A stretch of DNA of 64,000 bases from Paenisporosarcina sp. HGH0030 (GTDB lineage Bacteria > Bacillota > Bacilli > Bacillales_A > Planococcaceae): contig NZ_KE150421.1 in the NCBI RefSeq assembly GCF_000411295.1, forward strand, positions 373,324-437,323, written 5' to 3'. Of the stretch, positions 1 through 9,780 are shown piece by piece. The notes under the pieces were generated by a model. That model made no database searches and had not been told where the DNA came from. It worked only from the letters and a program-made list of their open reading frames with translations. Each line of letters opens with the position of its first letter. Within the stretch, counting starts at the first letter, position 1. Position numbers and translations under genes: made by a program.

Positions 1-37
1 AATATTTTGCAGAGACACGCTTACAGAAGCATTTCTT

Positions 38-160
38 TTGATTGGAGTGGAGGCGGCGACTTCAGCGGGAACAGCACGAGCTGAAGACCCCGCAGGAACG
101 TAGTGACGAGGAGACTGAAGCCGTGCCCGCGAAACGCGTCCGCCGCAATGGAAATCAACA
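38..160. repeat. Structured intergenic repeat (family A)
   Basis: About 120 bp of G+C-rich sequence stands out from the A+T-rich flanks. It starts TTGATT and ends AATCAA, with GGCGG near the left end and CCGCC near the right end, so the ends form an imperfect inverted repeat. Inside, CTTCAGC (60-66 region) pairs with GCTGAAG, giving a strong stem. The open frames across it have no start signal and are not believed. It resembles the dispersed, hairpin-forming repeats common between genes in Bacillales; this is recognition from memory, and only one copy is visible here. Confidence 0.6.
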
Positions 161-303
161 TTTTCTTGCATAGGCTCTTTTTCAATAGTATACAGTTATA
201 TTCACTCATTTTTTTGTTTGTCTACAGTCTGGGTTTTCGTTTTCTCTAGAAGACCTTTTTTATGCCTAGAAAGCGTATCAATTTAATCTCACAGGACAAA
301 TAG

Positions 304-501
304 GGGATACTTAGTGAAATAAAACACTATTATGGATCGGAATCGGTAGCAACTTTTAATAAAGATCCAATTAAGGAATTTAAAGAAAAATTAACATCAA
401 TTAGAACACTTTTTCCAGAGGATTATCTGAAGGAAATAGATGAGTTGATCGTCATTTTTAGTAATGAAAAAAATGATAAGATCAAGATTGCGGGTCATTA
501 A
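304..501 (+). pseudogene. ORF remnant without a start codon
   Basis: A frame of 65 codons is open after a TAG at 301-303 and stops at 499-501. Its composition is protein-like (acidic and lysine-rich, with runs such as DPIKEFKEKL and FPEDYLKEIDEL), but no ATG, GTG or TTG with a ribosome site begins it. It is probably the 3' end of a gene whose front was lost, perhaps when the repeat at 38-160 or other sequence arrived. I do not recognise the family. The rest of 161-518 shows no other gene. Confidence 0.3.
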
Positions 502-518
502 GACCAGGAGGCCATGGA

Positions 519-1064
519 ATGAAAATTAATCCTATGGGATGTTTTATCAATAATTTACGTTATTCTATAAGATCTGCAATAGAAACCGATGCGAAAAATT
601 TATCTGAAGTTAGATTGCAAATAGATGGAGAAACGGAAAATTTAGATAGGGAAAAAGGCGAGGCATACATAGACGAAACAGGCTTTAAACAAGTAATTAA
701 AGATGATATGGAAAGCATTAGCAACCTATTTTTAGTGGCAGAAGTTAATGGTAGAATTGTTGGTTTTTCAAGATGTGAAGGGAACAAATTAAAAAGAAGT
801 TCTCATAAAGTGGAATTTGGTGTCTGTGTATTACAAGAGTTTTGGGGCTATGGTATCGGAAAAAACCTTTTACAACAATCCATTCAATGGGCAGATTCTA
901 ATGATATTAAGAAAATAACCTTGAAGGTTCTCGAAACCAATGATCAAGCAATGGAACTATATAAAAAATATGGTTTTGAAGTGGAAGGGATGCTAAGAAA
1001 AGATAAACTTCTTTCTGATGGAAATTTCTATAATACCATATTGATGGGGAGATTTAATGGTTGA
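519..1064 (+). CDS. GNAT family N-acetyltransferase
   Basis: This 181-residue protein carries the GNAT acetyl-CoA signature: a beta-strand (VEFGVCVL) leading into WGYGIG at residues 109-114, the pyrophosphate-binding loop, followed by a helix. The closing motif NDQAMELYKKYGF at 141-153 is typical of GNAT C-termini. The family moves an acetyl group from acetyl-CoA to an amine on a small molecule or protein; the substrate cannot be read here. The start at 519 has AGGAG at 506-510. The first 15 or so residues extend beyond the usual family start. It lies in an accessory block and appears to be a single gene. Confidence 0.85.
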   Translation: MKINPMGCFINNLRYSIRSAIETDAKNLSEVRLQIDGETENLDREKGEAYIDETGFKQVIKDDMESISNLFLVAEVNGRIVGFSRCEGNKLKRSSHKVEFGVCVLQEFWGYGIGKNLLQQSIQWADSNDIKKITLKVLETNDQAMELYKKYGFEVEGMLRKDKLLSDGNFYNTILMGRFNG

Positions 1065-1187
1065 CTCTTTTATTCGTTTAACTTTTTGTATGCAATTATT
1101 CCGTGCGATAACTATTCATGAATATTTTAAAGCATGGCGAATAGTATGTTACGTGGTAGATAAATTGACTTGAAAGGTTGGGATGTT

Positions 1188-1697
1188 TTGAGTAAATTTG
1201 AAAATGAAAATCTGTTAATAACGAGAAATAATCTGCTAAATGAAATGAATTTATTAAGTGATGAAGAATTCAATTATACTCCTGGAATAAAGAGCTGGAG
1301 TATTGCGCAAATATGCAACCACTTAGCTTTGACAGAAGAAATTTTTGCTAAGGCAATTGCTTATGGACTCAAAAAATCCAACATCAGTGCAGAACCCAAA
1401 AAAATCGATTTTTTATTAGACAGGTCAAATAAGTTGGAAGCACCAGAAATCGTTATGCCTCAAATTGAATCTGCCGAGACTCATCAAATTATTGACCAAT
1501 TAAGCAATTCAAGAAATTTATTAAACAACATCTTAAATACTGTAGAAGATACATCGATCTTGGTTGACAAATCAGTAAAACATCCATACTTTGGTGATTT
1601 ACCTCTTTATCAATGGATCGAATTAATTTATTTACATGAACAGCGGCACATTGAGCAAATAAAAGAAATTAAATCACTGTACCAAACCACCCGATAG
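1188..1697 (+). CDS. DinB-like four-helix metalloprotein (DinB_2/YfiT type)
   Basis: The protein is predicted to be all-helical. It carries the conserved PGIKSWSIAQICNHLALTEE stretch near its N-terminal third and a C-terminal HEQRHIEQI helix. Histidines of these two motifs are the usual metal ligands of the DinB superfamily, which includes thiol S-transferases of the bacillithiol type. The exact reaction is unknown. I prefer the TTG at 1188, giving an N-terminus SKFENEN after Met, because AAAGG at 1173-1177 sits at a good distance; a longer frame opens at a TTG at 1170. It is flanked by unrelated acetyltransferases and is not clearly in an operon. Confidence 0.75.
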   Translation: MSKFENENLLITRNNLLNEMNLLSDEEFNYTPGIKSWSIAQICNHLALTEEIFAKAIAYGLKKSNISAEPKKIDFLLDRSNKLEAPEIVMPQIESAETHQIIDQLSNSRNLLNNILNTVEDTSILVDKSVKHPYFGDLPLYQWIELIYLHEQRHIEQIKEIKSLYQTTR

Positions 1698-1816
1698 TCT
1701 TAATCAATTGAACTTATGTTTTACTTCAAGATGGAGTAAAGCATTTTTCTTTTTGGGACATTTAAAAGATCATTTAAAAGTGATACAAAATATAAAGTTA
1801 ACAGGATGGTTAATCA

Positions 1817-2254
1817 ATGACAATTGAAATTAGGACAGTGCAATCATCTGATTATGAAGATTTACTCGAACTGATGGCGGAATTAGGTTATCCTACATCA
1901 CTTGAAGAACTTACGAAACGATTTGAGTTATTATTAAGTCATACTGAATATGAAACATTAGTGGTTGTGAAAAATAATCAATTAATTGGTTTTGCAGGGT
2001 TATGCAAGGCTCTATCTTTCGAATTTACTGGAGTATTTGCACGAATACAGGCATTCGTTATAAGTTCAAAACAAAGGAAACAAGGGGTCGGCTCAATGCT
2101 ATTGAAAGCTTGCGAAGAATGGGCTATTGTGCAAGGAGCAGGTTCCATAACTTTAAACAGTGGAAATAGAGAAGAGCGAATACCAGCACATGCTTTTTAT
2201 ATAAGAAATGGATATATTGGTAAAAGTACGGGTTTTACAAAAAAATTAATATGA
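1817..2254 (+). CDS. GNAT family N-acetyltransferase
   Basis: This is a compact 145-residue GNAT protein. QRKQGVGSML around residues 86-95 matches the (Q/R)xxGxG/A acetyl-CoA loop, and AHAFYIRNGY at 124-133 is the standard C-terminal motif. The preceding strand ARIQAFVI is the expected beta-4. Substrate is unknown. The ribosome site is weak (AGGATGG upstream of 1817). It is the second acetyltransferase within 1.3 kb, but the two are different subfamilies rather than a duplication, since they share little outside the core motifs. Confidence 0.85.
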   Translation: MTIEIRTVQSSDYEDLLELMAELGYPTSLEELTKRFELLLSHTEYETLVVVKNNQLIGFAGLCKALSFEFTGVFARIQAFVISSKQRKQGVGSMLLKACEEWAIVQGAGSITLNSGNREERIPAHAFYIRNGYIGKSTGFTKKLI

Positions 2255-2325
2255 GGTTCAGAAGTTTCTCTATTCAATTACCGGTTTTACTTCATGTGAC
2301 CTCGTACAAAATGAGGTGATGCGCA

Positions 2326-3093
2326 TTGAAAATAGAGAAATATTACGTGGAAACATCTAAAGGAAAGCTGCAATATAATATTAGCGGAAAAGGTAAACCC
2401 AATGTCGTTTTGATTAACGGTGGGTCGGGTCCCATTGAAGGTTGGATGAAAATACTCCCGGAAATTTCGCAATTCTCATCAGTATTTTCTTATAATCGAT
2501 TTGGTGTTACTGGTAGCGATAAGCCAATCGAAAATCAAGATGGAATGACAATTGTTAATACTCTCCATGAAACACTAAAAATCTTGGGATTTGAACCTCC
2601 TTACTTATTTGTTGGACATTCTCTAGGGGGCTTATATGCAAATTTATATGCGCGACTCTATCCTAACGAAGTAGCTGGAATTGTCTTTTTGGAATCCAGC
2701 CATCCAAAAGATATCAAACTTGAAGAATTTGAAGGTAAGGCAGTAAAAACAATAAATAAGATGCTCAAAATGTTGGATTCCTTATCTTCACACAAACAAT
2801 TCGATGAAGTAAATTTTGTAAAACGAACTGTGAGTCAAATTCATCAAATAGATGCTTTTCCCGAAATACCTGTATTTGTTGTTACAGGTGGGAAGAAAAA
2901 CCGAATGATGCCAGAGGAAGTACGAATAAAACGACAAGATAATCAATTGGAATTACTGACATTGTCAAAGAATAGTAAACACATTGTTGCTGATAAAAGT
3001 GGACATTTCCCGCAATTATCAGAGCCAAGAGTCGTCATTGATACGATCAAAAATTGTGCAAACGAAATAAATGAACTAGCCCATAACAAGTAG
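2326..3093 (+). CDS. Alpha/beta hydrolase
   Basis: The 255-residue protein shows the alpha/beta hydrolase fold: an oxyanion loop NGGSG at 31-35, a nucleophile elbow GHSLGG at 97-102 with Ser99 as nucleophile, and the catalytic histidine in SGHFPQ (His227). The third catalytic residue is uncertain; ESSHP at 123-127 could supply it. There is no signal peptide, so it should act in the cytoplasm. Substrate is unknown. The start is TTG at 2326, supported by GAGGTGAT at 2313-2320. It closes the accessory block before the convergent glyQS gene. Confidence 0.8.
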   Translation: MKIEKYYVETSKGKLQYNISGKGKPNVVLINGGSGPIEGWMKILPEISQFSSVFSYNRFGVTGSDKPIENQDGMTIVNTLHETLKILGFEPPYLFVGHSLGGLYANLYARLYPNEVAGIVFLESSHPKDIKLEEFEGKAVKTINKMLKMLDSLSSHKQFDEVNFVKRTVSQIHQIDAFPEIPVFVVTGGKKNRMMPEEVRIKRQDNQLELLTLSKNSKHIVADKSGHFPQLSEPRVVIDTIKNCANEINELAHNK

Positions 3094-3111
3094 TCTCATA
3101 TTGATAAAAAT

Positions 3112-3149
3112 AGGGAGGGAGTTGTGATAAAATTCACATCTCCCTCCCT
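3112..3149. terminator. Bidirectional terminator between hydrolase and glyQS
   Basis: AGGGAGGGA pairs perfectly with TCCCTCCCT around a loop that contains a further GTG/CAC stem. On the minus strand the stem is followed by a T-rich tract, so it best fits glyQS; it may also end the hydrolase transcript. Confidence 0.7.
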
Positions 3150-3199
3150 TAATTTATTCTATAGAGCAATTGAGCATAAATGTTTCAATCCTGTTTAAA

Positions 3200-4582
3200 T
3201 TAAAATTCTAAGTGTTTTTCAATATATGCTTTAACTTCTACGATAGGCATACGTACTTGTTCCATTGAATCACGGTGACGTACAGTTACTTGACCGTCTT
3301 CAACTGAATCAAAGTCATACGTGATACAGAAAGGTGTTCCAATTTCGTCTTGTCGACGGTAACGTTTACCGATTGATTGAGACTCATCATAATCGACCAT
3401 AAATGATTTGCTTAAATTAGCAAACACTTCACCAGCGCCTTCAGCTAATTTTTTCGATAATGGTAAGATAGCTGCTTTTACCGGAGCTAATGCAGGGTGG
3501 AAACGTAACACGGTACGTTTATCATCACCTTCAAGAGTTTCTTCAGCATATGCATCACATAAGAATGCCAGTGTGACACGGTCTGCACCTAATGATGGTT
3601 CGATACAGTATGGTACATAACGTTCATTCGTTATCGGATCTATATAGTTGAAATCTTCACCAGAGTGCTCCATATGGCGTTTTAAGTCGAAGTCTGTGCG
3701 GTCTGCAATACCCCAAAGCTCGCCCCAGCCGAATGGGAATTTATATTCCACATCTGTTGTAGCCGATGCATAATGTGATAGTTCTTCTTTATCGTGATCA
3801 CGTAAACGCATGTTTTCTTCGTTCAAACCTAAGTTCAGTAACCAGTTTTTACAATAGTCGCGCCAGAAAGTAAACCATTCCAAATCTTCACCTGGCTTAC
3901 AGAAGAATTCAAGTTCCATTTGCTCAAATTCCCGCGTACGGAATGTGAAGTTACCTGGCGTGATTTCATTACGGAAACTCTTACCGATCTGAGCAATCCC
4001 GAATGGCATTTTTTTTCGCATTGAACGTTGCACATTTTTAAAGTTTACAAAAATCCCTTGTGCTGTTTCTGGACGTAAGTAAATATCGTTAGAAGAAGTT
4101 TCCGTCACACCTTGAGAAGTTTTGAACATTAAATTGAACTGACGGATGTTCGTGAATTCTTGAGCTCCACAATCTGGACAAATAATGGCGTGTTCGCTGA
4201 TTAATTCTTCCATTTTTTCGAATGGAAGTCCGTCAACAATCATTTCGATTCCTTTTGCTTCAAGAGCATCTTCAATCAGTTTGTCTGCACGATGGCGTGC
4301 TTTACATTTTTTGCAGTCAATCATAGGGTCATTGAAATTTCCGATATGACCTGATGCTGACCAAACTTTAGGATTCATCAAGATAGCTGCATCAAGACCA
4401 ACATTATAAGGAGATTCTTGAACAAATTTGCGCCACCAAGCTTTTTTGATATTATTCTTAAGTTCAATTCCAAGTGGACCGTAATCCCAAGTGTTGGCTA
4501 AGCCTCCATAAATATCCGAGCCAGGGAAGACAAAACCTCTGTGTTTCGCTAAACTAACTACATTTTCCATTGTGATTGTCAT
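3200..4582 (-). CDS. glyQS: Glycine--tRNA ligase, dimeric class II type
   Basis: This 460-residue enzyme charges tRNA-Gly with glycine in the cytoplasm. It is the single-chain eukaryote/archaea-like form, not the alpha2-beta2 form. Visible are the N-terminal motif [11 protein letters not shown], a cysteine cluster CKKC...CPDCG that may bind zinc, motif 2 ([19 protein letters not shown]) and motif 3 with GADRV near the end. Its length is usual for the family. ATG at 4582 follows GGAGGG by six bases. It is transcribed opposite to its neighbours behind a T-box leader, so uncharged tRNA-Gly should induce it. Confidence 0.97.
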   Translation of the reverse strand: MTITMENVVSLAKHRGFVFPGSDIYGGLANTWDYGPLGIELKNNIKKAWWRKFVQESPYNVGLDAAILMNPKVWSASGHIGNFNDPMIDCKKCKARHRADKLIEDALEAKGIEMIVDGLPFEKMEELISEHAIICPDCGAQEFTNIRQFNLMFKTSQGVTETSSNDIYLRPETAQGIFVNFKNVQRSMRKKMPFGIAQIGKSFRNEITPGNFTFRTREFEQMELEFFCKPGEDLEWFTFWRDYCKNWLLNLGLNEENMRLRDHDKEELSHYASATTDVEYKFPFGWGELWGIADRTDFDLKRHMEHSGEDFNYIDPITNERYVPYCIEPSLGADRVTLAFLCDAYAEETLEGDDKRTVLRFHPALAPVKAAILPLSKKLAEGAGEVFANLSKSFMVDYDESQSIGKRYRRQDEIGTPFCITYDFDSVEDGQVTVRHRDSMEQVRMPIVEVKAYIEKHLEF

Positions 4583-4607
4583 AACAATCCCTCCAAAAAT
4601 AAAAATA

Positions 4608-4814
4608 GCACTCGTCCCCGGACATTAAATGTCCGGGGACGAGTGCATAATACCCGCGGTTCCACCCCAGTTAATTGCTAAAAGCAATCCACTTTCATTA
4701 ACATGACTCCAGGACGCCTTTTCTTGTTCGTTGCAGACTTGCACCGCCTCTGCTCGCTAAAGGATGAACAATACTTATTTTCCTATCTTCGTCTATATAA
4801 TTGACTATATTGTA
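4608..4814 (-). promoter_or_regulatory. T-box leader (glycine) with promoter and terminator hairpin
   Basis: On the minus strand the hallmark GGGTGGAACCGCGGGT lies at 4652-4667. A strong hairpin at 4608-4646, with arms GCACTCGTCCCCGGACAT and its complement, is followed by a U-rich tract and serves as the terminator. A GGC triplet in the stem I region near 4746-4748 could be the glycine specifier codon. The promoter has an extended -10, TGCTACAAT (4809-4814 for TACAAT). Uncharged tRNA-Gly is expected to pair with the leader and stabilise the antiterminator, allowing glyQS expression. Confidence 0.92.
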
Positions 4815-4912
4815 GCATATAAAAATCTAAAGTGCCACTTAAACAGGGTACTAGATAAGCCCACTTAATTAGTATATAATATTGAACATTGAGTATAACA
4901 CTTTTTGAGGCG

Positions 4913-5551
4913 GTGAGTCCGATCGAACTCAACAAACGTCAAGAGGACATTTTGCTAATTGTAAAAGAAAATGGTCCGATTACAGGAGAACAAATTGCAG
5001 AGCGTCTGCATTTAACAAGATCTACACTTCGACCGGATTTAGCTATATTAACCATGTCGGGGTTTCTGGATGCACGACCTCGTGTAGGATATTTTTATTC
5101 AGGCAAAAAAACTGGTCAAGCTGTTTCTGACAGCATGATGAATATGAAGGTTCGGGACTTTCAGTCAATCCCGATTGTAGTAGCAGAAGATATGACCGTA
5201 TATGATGCCATCTGTCAAATGTTTTTGGAAGATGTCGGCACGCTATTTGTTGTAGATAAAAATTCATATTTAACAGGCGTATTATCAAGAAAAGATTTAC
5301 TCCGCACGAGTTTAGGTCAACAGGACTTAAATAAAATTCCCGTACATATCATAATGACTCGGATGCCAAATATAACATTTTGTTATAAACACGACTCACT
5401 TATCCATGCCGCGAAGAAGTTGATTGACAAACAAATAGATGCTTTGCCAATCGTAAAACAACATCCTGATGGTTACGAAGTGATTGGTCGTTTGACCAAA
5501 ACAAACATTACACGTGCTTTTCTGTCATTAGCGGAAAATCACGATTTGTGA
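4913..5551 (+). CDS. ccpN: Transcriptional repressor CcpN (HTH plus two CBS domains)
   Basis: CcpN represses gluconeogenic genes such as gapB and pckA in B. subtilis when glucose is present. The N-terminal helix-turn-helix ([20 protein letters not shown]) is followed by two CBS domains that bind nucleotides. I chose the GTG at 4913, giving [10 protein letters not shown] after Met, which matches the B. subtilis N-terminus as I remember it. An upstream TTG at 4889 would sit only a few bases past the -10 (TATAAT, 4875-4880). GAGG lies close before the GTG, which is not ideal. The next gene overlaps or abuts it, as in B. subtilis where ccpN and yqfL form a pair. Confidence 0.9.
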   Translation: MSPIELNKRQEDILLIVKENGPITGEQIAERLHLTRSTLRPDLAILTMSGFLDARPRVGYFYSGKKTGQAVSDSMMNMKVRDFQSIPIVVAEDMTVYDAICQMFLEDVGTLFVVDKNSYLTGVLSRKDLLRTSLGQQDLNKIPVHIIMTRMPNITFCYKHDSLIHAAKKLIDKQIDALPIVKQHPDGYEVIGRLTKTNITRAFLSLAENHDL

Positions 5552-5564
5552 GGTGACGGAAACC

Positions 5565-6368
5565 ATGAAAAAATTGCAAATATTTATTGTTTCGGATTCA
5601 GTGGGCGAAACAGGAGAGTTAGTTGCGAAAGCAGCGGTAAGTCAGTTTAGACCTGGTTTACAGGATACGTCCTTAAAACGATTCCCTCATATCGCGACAC
5701 TCGATCATGTAAAAGAAATTGTAAATCTTGCAAAACTGCAGCAAGCGATTATTTTATATACGCTTGTCCGAAAAAAGATGCGCTCAACTTTGCAAATGGA
5801 ATGTGCAAAACATAGTGTAAGATCCATCGATTTAATGGGTCCGCTCATGGATACACTTGAACTTGAATTGAATGAAATTCCTTTTGAAGAACCAGGGTTA
5901 GTGCGGAAATTGGATGACGATTATTTCAAAAAAATTGAAGCAATTGAGTTTGCTGTAAAATACGATGATGGACGGGATCCACGTGGTTTACTATTGGCTG
6001 ACATCGTCCTCGTCGGCGTTTCCCGCACTTCCAAGACCCCTTTATCTCAGTATTTAGCACACAAACGATATAAAGTCGCAAATGTTCCATTAGTGCCTGA
6101 AGTAGAGCCTCCGGAAGAGTTATTCAAAGTTGACCCGGAAAAATGTTTCGGACTTGTCATTTCTCCAGAGAAGTTAAATTCAATCCGGAAAGAACGATTG
6201 ATTGCTTTAGGACTTAATGATGATGCAAGCTATGCAAAATTGGAACGCATTAAACAAGAAATCGTCCATTTTGAAAAAGTAGTTTCCCGAATTGGATGTC
6301 ATGTGATTGATGTGACGAATCGTGCAGTCGAAGAAACAGCAAATGTCATCTTAAACAAAATCCAGTAA
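5565..6368 (+). CDS. yqfL: Putative pyruvate, phosphate dikinase regulatory protein (DUF299)
   Basis: Members of this family are bifunctional kinase/pyrophosphorylases acting on PPDK or PEP synthase; B. subtilis YqfL is instead linked to CcpN-controlled gluconeogenesis. The sequence shows VSDSVGET at the N-terminus and a P-loop-like [11 protein letters not shown] near residues 150-160, both family hallmarks. ATG at 5565 has GAGGTGA at 5550-5556 at good spacing; a GTG at 5553 lies inside that site. Directly downstream of ccpN, it supports a shared role in carbon flux control. Confidence 0.9.
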   Translation: MKKLQIFIVSDSVGETGELVAKAAVSQFRPGLQDTSLKRFPHIATLDHVKEIVNLAKLQQAIILYTLVRKKMRSTLQMECAKHSVRSIDLMGPLMDTLELELNEIPFEEPGLVRKLDDDYFKKIEAIEFAVKYDDGRDPRGLLLADIVLVGVSRTSKTPLSQYLAHKRYKVANVPLVPEVEPPEELFKVDPEKCFGLVISPEKLNSIRKERLIALGLNDDASYAKLERIKQEIVHFEKVVSRIGCHVIDVTNRAVEETANVILNKIQ

Positions 6369-6372
6369 GGTG

Positions 6373-6402
6373 AAAACCATCCCTATGAGGGAAGGTTTTT
6401 TC
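6373..6402 (+). terminator. Terminator after yqfL
   Basis: AAAACC.TCCC pairs with GGGA.GGTTTT and is followed by a run of T. The stretch 6403-6670 that follows is A+T-rich, holds a TATAAT at 6448-6453 that may be a promoter for dnaG, and shows no gene; yqxD, present here in B. subtilis, is missing. Confidence 0.8.
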
Positions 6403-6670
6403 TTTTGAAATAATAATTATTTTGTGGATTTTTCAAGAAAAACGTTTTATAATAAAAATTGTGGTAAAAATATTTAATAAGGGTTGTCATTTCGTAAGTT
6501 TTGTCAAGATTTCGATAATTTAGATTTTTGAAAATCACTATAGAAAAAAACAGTATTACTTCTACAAAGGGGGTAATATGTATTTTTTTTATTATTTTTG
6601 TCGAAACTTGCAGGATTTTCATCGATTATCTCGAATTCAATATTTAGCCTATAAAGATGGTGATGACAAC

Positions 6671-8482
6671 GTGCAACGAATTCCGGAAGAAACAATTGAA
6701 CAGATTCGCACGAGTAATGATGTTGTTGATGTTATTAGCGAATACGTTCAATTAACAAAACGTGGACGCAACTGGTTTGGTCTTTGTCCTTTTCATGGAG
6801 AACAAACACCTTCATTCTCAGTTTCACAAGATAAACAAATCTTTCATTGTTTTGGATGTGGTGCCGGAGGAAATGCCATTACCTTCGTAATGGATATCGA
6901 CAATCTTTCTTTTCAGGAAGCAGTTAGCAAATTAGGATCACGTATAGGTATCGACCTGGACATTGAACCTCAGAATGGCGAAGCTAAAACGGTATCCAAA
7001 GAAGAAACAAGAATGAAAGAAGCGCACACGTTTGCTATGAATTACTACCATCACTTGCTTCTAAATACGGAAGAAGGAGAAAAAGCCCTTCATTATTTAG
7101 AAGAAAGAGGATTTTCAAGAGAGCTTATTGAACAGTATAGAATTGGGTGGTCACTACCTAATTGGGATGCCTTAACCACGTTGCTTGAACGTAAAGGATT
7201 CAATCCGACCGAAATGGCACAAAGTGGTCTGCTCATTCAAAAAGAAAATAAAAATGAATACTTCGATCGATTTAGAGAACGAATCATGTTTCCGGTTCGT
7301 GATGAAGCGGGACATGTCATAGCATTTTCTGGACGTGTATTAAATACGGAGTCGCAGGATGCAAAGTACATGAACAGTCCTGAGTCTCCGATATTTCAAA
7401 AAAGCAAAGTTTTGTATAATTTGGATGTTGCGCGCCCTATAATCCGTAAAAAGCATAAAGTGATTGTCATGGAAGGTTTTATGGATGTTATAGCAGCGGC
7501 AAAAGCGGGCATCATGAATACTGTTGCTACGATGGGTACTTCGCTTACAAAGGAACATGTTAATAAACTGAAACGTCTAACTGATTCTGTGACACTTTGT
7601 TACGATGGGGACGCTGCAGGGCTAGAAGCTGCAAAACGTGCTGCACAGCTATTAATGCAGGATAAAGTGAAAACGGAAATAGCCATCCTGCCAGATCAAA
7701 TGGACCCGGATGACTTTGTTCAAAAAAATGGAGCAGAGGCATTCGAAAAACAAATAATTGAACGACCCCATGCTTATTTGGCTTTTATGATGATGGTTGC
7801 AAGACGCAATAAAAACTTTCAATTTGAAAATGACACGTTACAATACGTGCAAGAAGTTCTCGAACACTTTGTCGGAAATTCTTCACCAGTTGAACGCGAT
7901 TTATATATTCGGCAATTAGCCAATGAAACCAATATTTCGGAAGATGCGATTTATCAGCAATTTCGAAAGATTGAAGGGAAAAATATTAAGCAGAACTCGA
8001 GACAACAGGCTCCTCCTGTTGCCCAAAACGCTCCGGTAAGTCGTAAGCGTATACAGGCAATTGATCGGGCTGAAAAATTGTTGCTCGCTCATATGTTACA
8101 TCAAGTTGATATTGTCGATCGTTTACACCAAGATCATGGCCTACACGTATTCATCCACGATCCTTATGAAGCGATATTTGTTCGTCTCATAGGTTTCTAC
8201 GACACATATCCTCAAGCTGATACACATCGTTTTCTAGAAATTCTAGAAGATACAGAACTACGAAAGCTGGTCATGGAAGCAACGTTAACAGAACGAGACC
8301 CGGAACATGCAAGTGAAGAAGTCTCCGACTGCTTACGACAAATAAATAAACATCGAATCGAGCTTCAAATTCAAACGAAAATGCACGAGTCCAAAGAAGC
8401 AGAAAAACTTCAGGATATGACACGTGCTTTAGAGCTAGCAAAACAAATGATCGATTTGAAAAAATCGTTATCAACGATGTAA
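6671..8482 (+). CDS. dnaG: DNA primase
   Basis: Primase makes the RNA primers for DNA replication. In order it shows the CHC2 zinc ribbon (CPFHGE...FHCFGCGAGG, residues about 40-65), the TOPRIM core (VMEGFMDVIA with catalytic Glu; LCYDGDAAG with the metal-binding DxD) and a helical C-terminal helicase-binding domain. GTG at 6671 gives 603 residues, the length in B. subtilis, and starts QRIPEETIEQ after Met, like its relatives. The frame stays open to an ATG at 6578, but those 31 extra residues look unlike primase. sigA follows 29 bases later, the classic macromolecular synthesis operon. Confidence 0.96.
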   Translation: MQRIPEETIEQIRTSNDVVDVISEYVQLTKRGRNWFGLCPFHGEQTPSFSVSQDKQIFHCFGCGAGGNAITFVMDIDNLSFQEAVSKLGSRIGIDLDIEPQNGEAKTVSKEETRMKEAHTFAMNYYHHLLLNTEEGEKALHYLEERGFSRELIEQYRIGWSLPNWDALTTLLERKGFNPTEMAQSGLLIQKENKNEYFDRFRERIMFPVRDEAGHVIAFSGRVLNTESQDAKYMNSPESPIFQKSKVLYNLDVARPIIRKKHKVIVMEGFMDVIAAAKAGIMNTVATMGTSLTKEHVNKLKRLTDSVTLCYDGDAAGLEAAKRAAQLLMQDKVKTEIAILPDQMDPDDFVQKNGAEAFEKQIIERPHAYLAFMMMVARRNKNFQFENDTLQYVQEVLEHFVGNSSPVERDLYIRQLANETNISEDAIYQQFRKIEGKNIKQNSRQQAPPVAQNAPVSRKRIQAIDRAEKLLLAHMLHQVDIVDRLHQDHGLHVFIHDPYEAIFVRLIGFYDTYPQADTHRFLEILEDTELRKLVMEATLTERDPEHASEEVSDCLRQINKHRIELQIQTKMHESKEAEKLQDMTRALELAKQMIDLKKSLSTM

Positions 8483-8511
8483 ATTGATTGGTTTTTAAAG
8501 GAGGAAGACTT

Positions 8512-9642
8512 ATGGCGGACAAGTCTGAGCGTTCAAAAGAGGTAGAAACTGAGGTCACATTAGAAGAAGCAAAAAAATCTCTACTCGAACTGGGTAAAAA
8601 ATCGGGGGAGCTGACTTTTGCTGACATAGCTGAAAAATTATCCGTATTTGAGTTGGAATCAGATCAAATCGAAGAATTTATTGAACAGCTAGAAGCACAA
8701 GGTGTGGAGCTTGGTCGTAAAGACGGCGATGAAGAAGACTTAGAAAAATTAATGAAAAAAGGGCAAGAAGAGGAAACATTCGATTTAAACGATTTAAGTG
8801 TACCACCTGGTGTTAAAATCAATGACCCAGTGCGAATGTACTTAAAAGAAATCGGTCGTGTTGACTTACTTTCTGCAGATGAAGAAATTGCCTTGGCTAA
8901 ACGTATTGAAGCAGGCGATGAAGAAGCGAAAAAACGTTTAGCAGAAGCGAACTTACGACTGGTTGTAAGTATTGCCAAGCGTTACGTTGGCCGTGGCATG
9001 CTGTTCCTGGATTTAATTCAGGAAGGTAATATGGGTCTAATCAAAGCGGTGGAAAAATTTGATTTCCGTAAAGGATTCAAATTCAGTACGTACGCAACTT
9101 GGTGGATTCGACAAGCGATTACACGTGCTATTGCTGACCAAGCTCGTACGATTCGTATCCCTGTCCATATGGTTGAGACCATCAACAAATTAATCCGCGT
9201 TCAGCGACAGTTGCTTCAAGACCTAGGTCGCGAGCCTTCTCCAGAAGAAATAGGGGAAGAAATGGAATTGCCAGCTGAAAAAGTGCGTGAAATTTTAAAG
9301 ATTGCTCAAGAGCCAGTTTCACTTGAAACACCTATCGGGGAAGAGGATGATTCGCACTTAGGAGACTTCATTGAAGACTCGGATGCACAATCTCCATCTG
9401 ACCATGCAGCTTATGAGTTGTTAAAAGAGCAGTTAGAGGACGTTTTAGATACTTTAACTGACCGAGAAGAAAATGTATTGCGTTTGCGTTTTGGTCTTGA
9501 TGATGGACGTACACGCACTTTAGAAGAGGTAGGGAAAGTATTTGGTGTTACGCGTGAACGTATTCGTCAAATCGAAGCAAAAGCTTTACGAAAATTGCGC
9601 CACCCTTCAAGAAGTAAACGACTGAAAGACTTTTTAGAATAG
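8512..9642 (+). CDS. sigA: RNA polymerase primary sigma factor SigA (RpoD)
   Basis: The 376-residue housekeeping sigma factor directs RNA polymerase to -10/-35 promoters. Region 1.1 is at the N-terminus; region 2 contains [12 protein letters not shown] and [12 protein letters not shown] (-10 recognition and melting); region 3 and region 4.2 ([19 protein letters not shown], -35 recognition) follow. ATG at 8512 has a perfect AAAGGAGG at 8497-8504. It is cotranscribed with dnaG. Nothing is unusual; length equals B. subtilis SigA within a few residues. Confidence 0.98.
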   Translation: MADKSERSKEVETEVTLEEAKKSLLELGKKSGELTFADIAEKLSVFELESDQIEEFIEQLEAQGVELGRKDGDEEDLEKLMKKGQEEETFDLNDLSVPPGVKINDPVRMYLKEIGRVDLLSADEEIALAKRIEAGDEEAKKRLAEANLRLVVSIAKRYVGRGMLFLDLIQEGNMGLIKAVEKFDFRKGFKFSTYATWWIRQAITRAIADQARTIRIPVHMVETINKLIRVQRQLLQDLGREPSPEEIGEEMELPAEKVREILKIAQEPVSLETPIGEEDDSHLGDFIEDSDAQSPSDHAAYELLKEQLEDVLDTLTDREENVLRLRFGLDDGRTRTLEEVGKVFGVTRERIRQIEAKALRKLRHPSRSKRLKDFLE

Positions 9643-9651
9643 AATGTTCAA

Positions 9652-9681
9652 AGATGCTCACACCGGTGAGCATCTTTTTTT
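9652..9681 (+). terminator. Terminator after sigA
   Basis: AGATGCTCA and TGAGCATCT form a stem closed by an ACCGG loop, followed by eight T residues. Confidence 0.9.
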
Positions 9682-9709
9682 GTTCTCTTTTTTAATAGAA
9701 GAATAATAG

Positions 9710-9759
9710 TTGTGAATGTTAGAATATTTCATATATAATGAAAAATGAAAGCGTTTTAA
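9710..9759 (+). promoter_or_regulatory. Promoter with a cre-like (CcpA) site
   Basis: TTGTGA at 9710-9715 and TATAAT at 9734-9739 are 18 bp apart, a good sigma-A promoter. ATGAAAGCGTTTTAA at 9745-9759 differs from the cre consensus WTGNAANCGNWWNCA at one position and covers the expected transcription start. CcpA bound there would block transcription, fitting catabolite repression of fatty or branched-chain acid degradation. Confidence 0.65.
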
Positions 9760-9780
9760 AATTAAAAGGGGTTGAATGTA

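Noticed and set aside
6578-6670. Extended N-terminus of DnaG
   Set aside because: The 31 extra residues are unlike primase; GTG 6671 gives exactly the B. subtilis length.
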